DNA of 13,410 nucleotides from Planctomycetota bacterium (lineage in GTDB: Bacteria > Planctomycetota > Planctomycetia > Isosphaerales > Isosphaeraceae): contig JAKAUH010000708.1 in the NCBI GenBank assembly GCA_021818605.1, positions 1 through 13,410 of the forward strand. The letters run 5' to 3'. The notes under the pieces were generated by a model that saw only the letters and a program-made list of their open reading frames with translations, was not told the origin of the DNA and made no database searches. Below are positions 13,328-13,410 of this stretch, in pieces. Each line of letters opens with the position of its first letter. The first letter of the stretch is position 1. Both the position numbers and the translations under genes were made by a program.

Positions 13328-13346
13328 GATGAGCCGCCTGCTCATC
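13328..13346 (+). terminator. Possible terminator hairpin after the sulfatase-like gene
   Basis: GATGAGC (13328-13334) and GCTCATC (13340-13346) form a 7-bp stem around CGCCT, 18 nt after the stop codon. No T-run follows, so it may only be a 3' end stabiliser. Confidence 0.35.
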
Positions 13347-13392
13347 CCGGCAATTGTTCGGCGCGGGTCTCCGACCCCTTGACCGAAGTTGC

Positions 13393-13410
13393 GAGTGACG
13401 AGTGATGAGT
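13393..13410. repeat. Start of a heptad tandem repeat at the window edge
   Basis: GAGTGAC, GAGTGAT and GAGT follow each other with a 7-base period and run off the right edge, so the copy number cannot be seen. Confidence 0.5.

Noticed and set aside
1..13410. CRISPR array, tRNA, rRNA, insertion sequence or phage genes
   Set aside because: No regular direct repeats with spacers, no tRNA-like cloverleaf noticed, no rRNA sequence and no transposase or integrase motif were seen on either strand.

Overview
The window is GC-rich DNA with strong G/C bias at third codon positions. The proteins match what I know of Planctomycetota, most likely the Isosphaeraceae: secreted proteins with a one-helix anchor and a GPVEG...GRPLAGG core, a 978-residue membrane/TPR protein, a membrane-bound sulfatase-fold enzyme, a DUF6655-like lipoprotein, and FlgI-like/HEAT proteins. 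This assignment is inference from protein style; there is no rRNA or tRNA marker, and no database was searched.

Layout. 1-1193 (-): 5' part of a secreted FlgI-like protein with HEAT repeats, running off the left edge. 1573-2451 (+): creatininase-family metallohydrolase, preceded by a strong hairpin. 2466-3170 (-): DUF6655-like lipoprotein with its own promoter, convergent with the creatininase at 14 bp. 3390-8030 (-): a probable transcription unit read right to left. It holds a 978-aa polytopic membrane/TPR protein, a 41-aa ORF overlapping it by ATGA, a ~69-aa basic ORF carrying an apparent +1 frameshift, a 198-aa TPR-like protein joined by another ATGA overlap, a 127-aa cysteine-cluster protein, and a coding-looking frame without a start. 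8221-8727 and 8913-9455 (+): two tandem paralogous secreted proteins, the second with a near-consensus promoter that begins in the stop codon of the first. 9544-10875 (-): TPR protein with one membrane anchor, and a perfect 15-bp inverted repeat inside its promoter spacer. 10876-11314: gene-free, with an inverted pair of a low-GC dispersed-type repeat. 11315-13309 (+): five-helix membrane protein with a sulfatase-fold domain and Thr at the nucleophile position. 13310-13410: a short hairpin and the start of a heptad repeat.

How the parts relate. Most products are predicted to be membrane-bound or exported: FlgI-like, lipoprotein, polytopic TPR protein, the two small anchored proteins, anchored TPR protein and sulfatase-like enzyme. 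This suggests a cell-envelope region, but no pathway links them. The most unusual segment is 4159-5097, where two very small genes sit between larger ones with stop/start overlaps and one has a frameshift that fuses it in frame to its neighbour.
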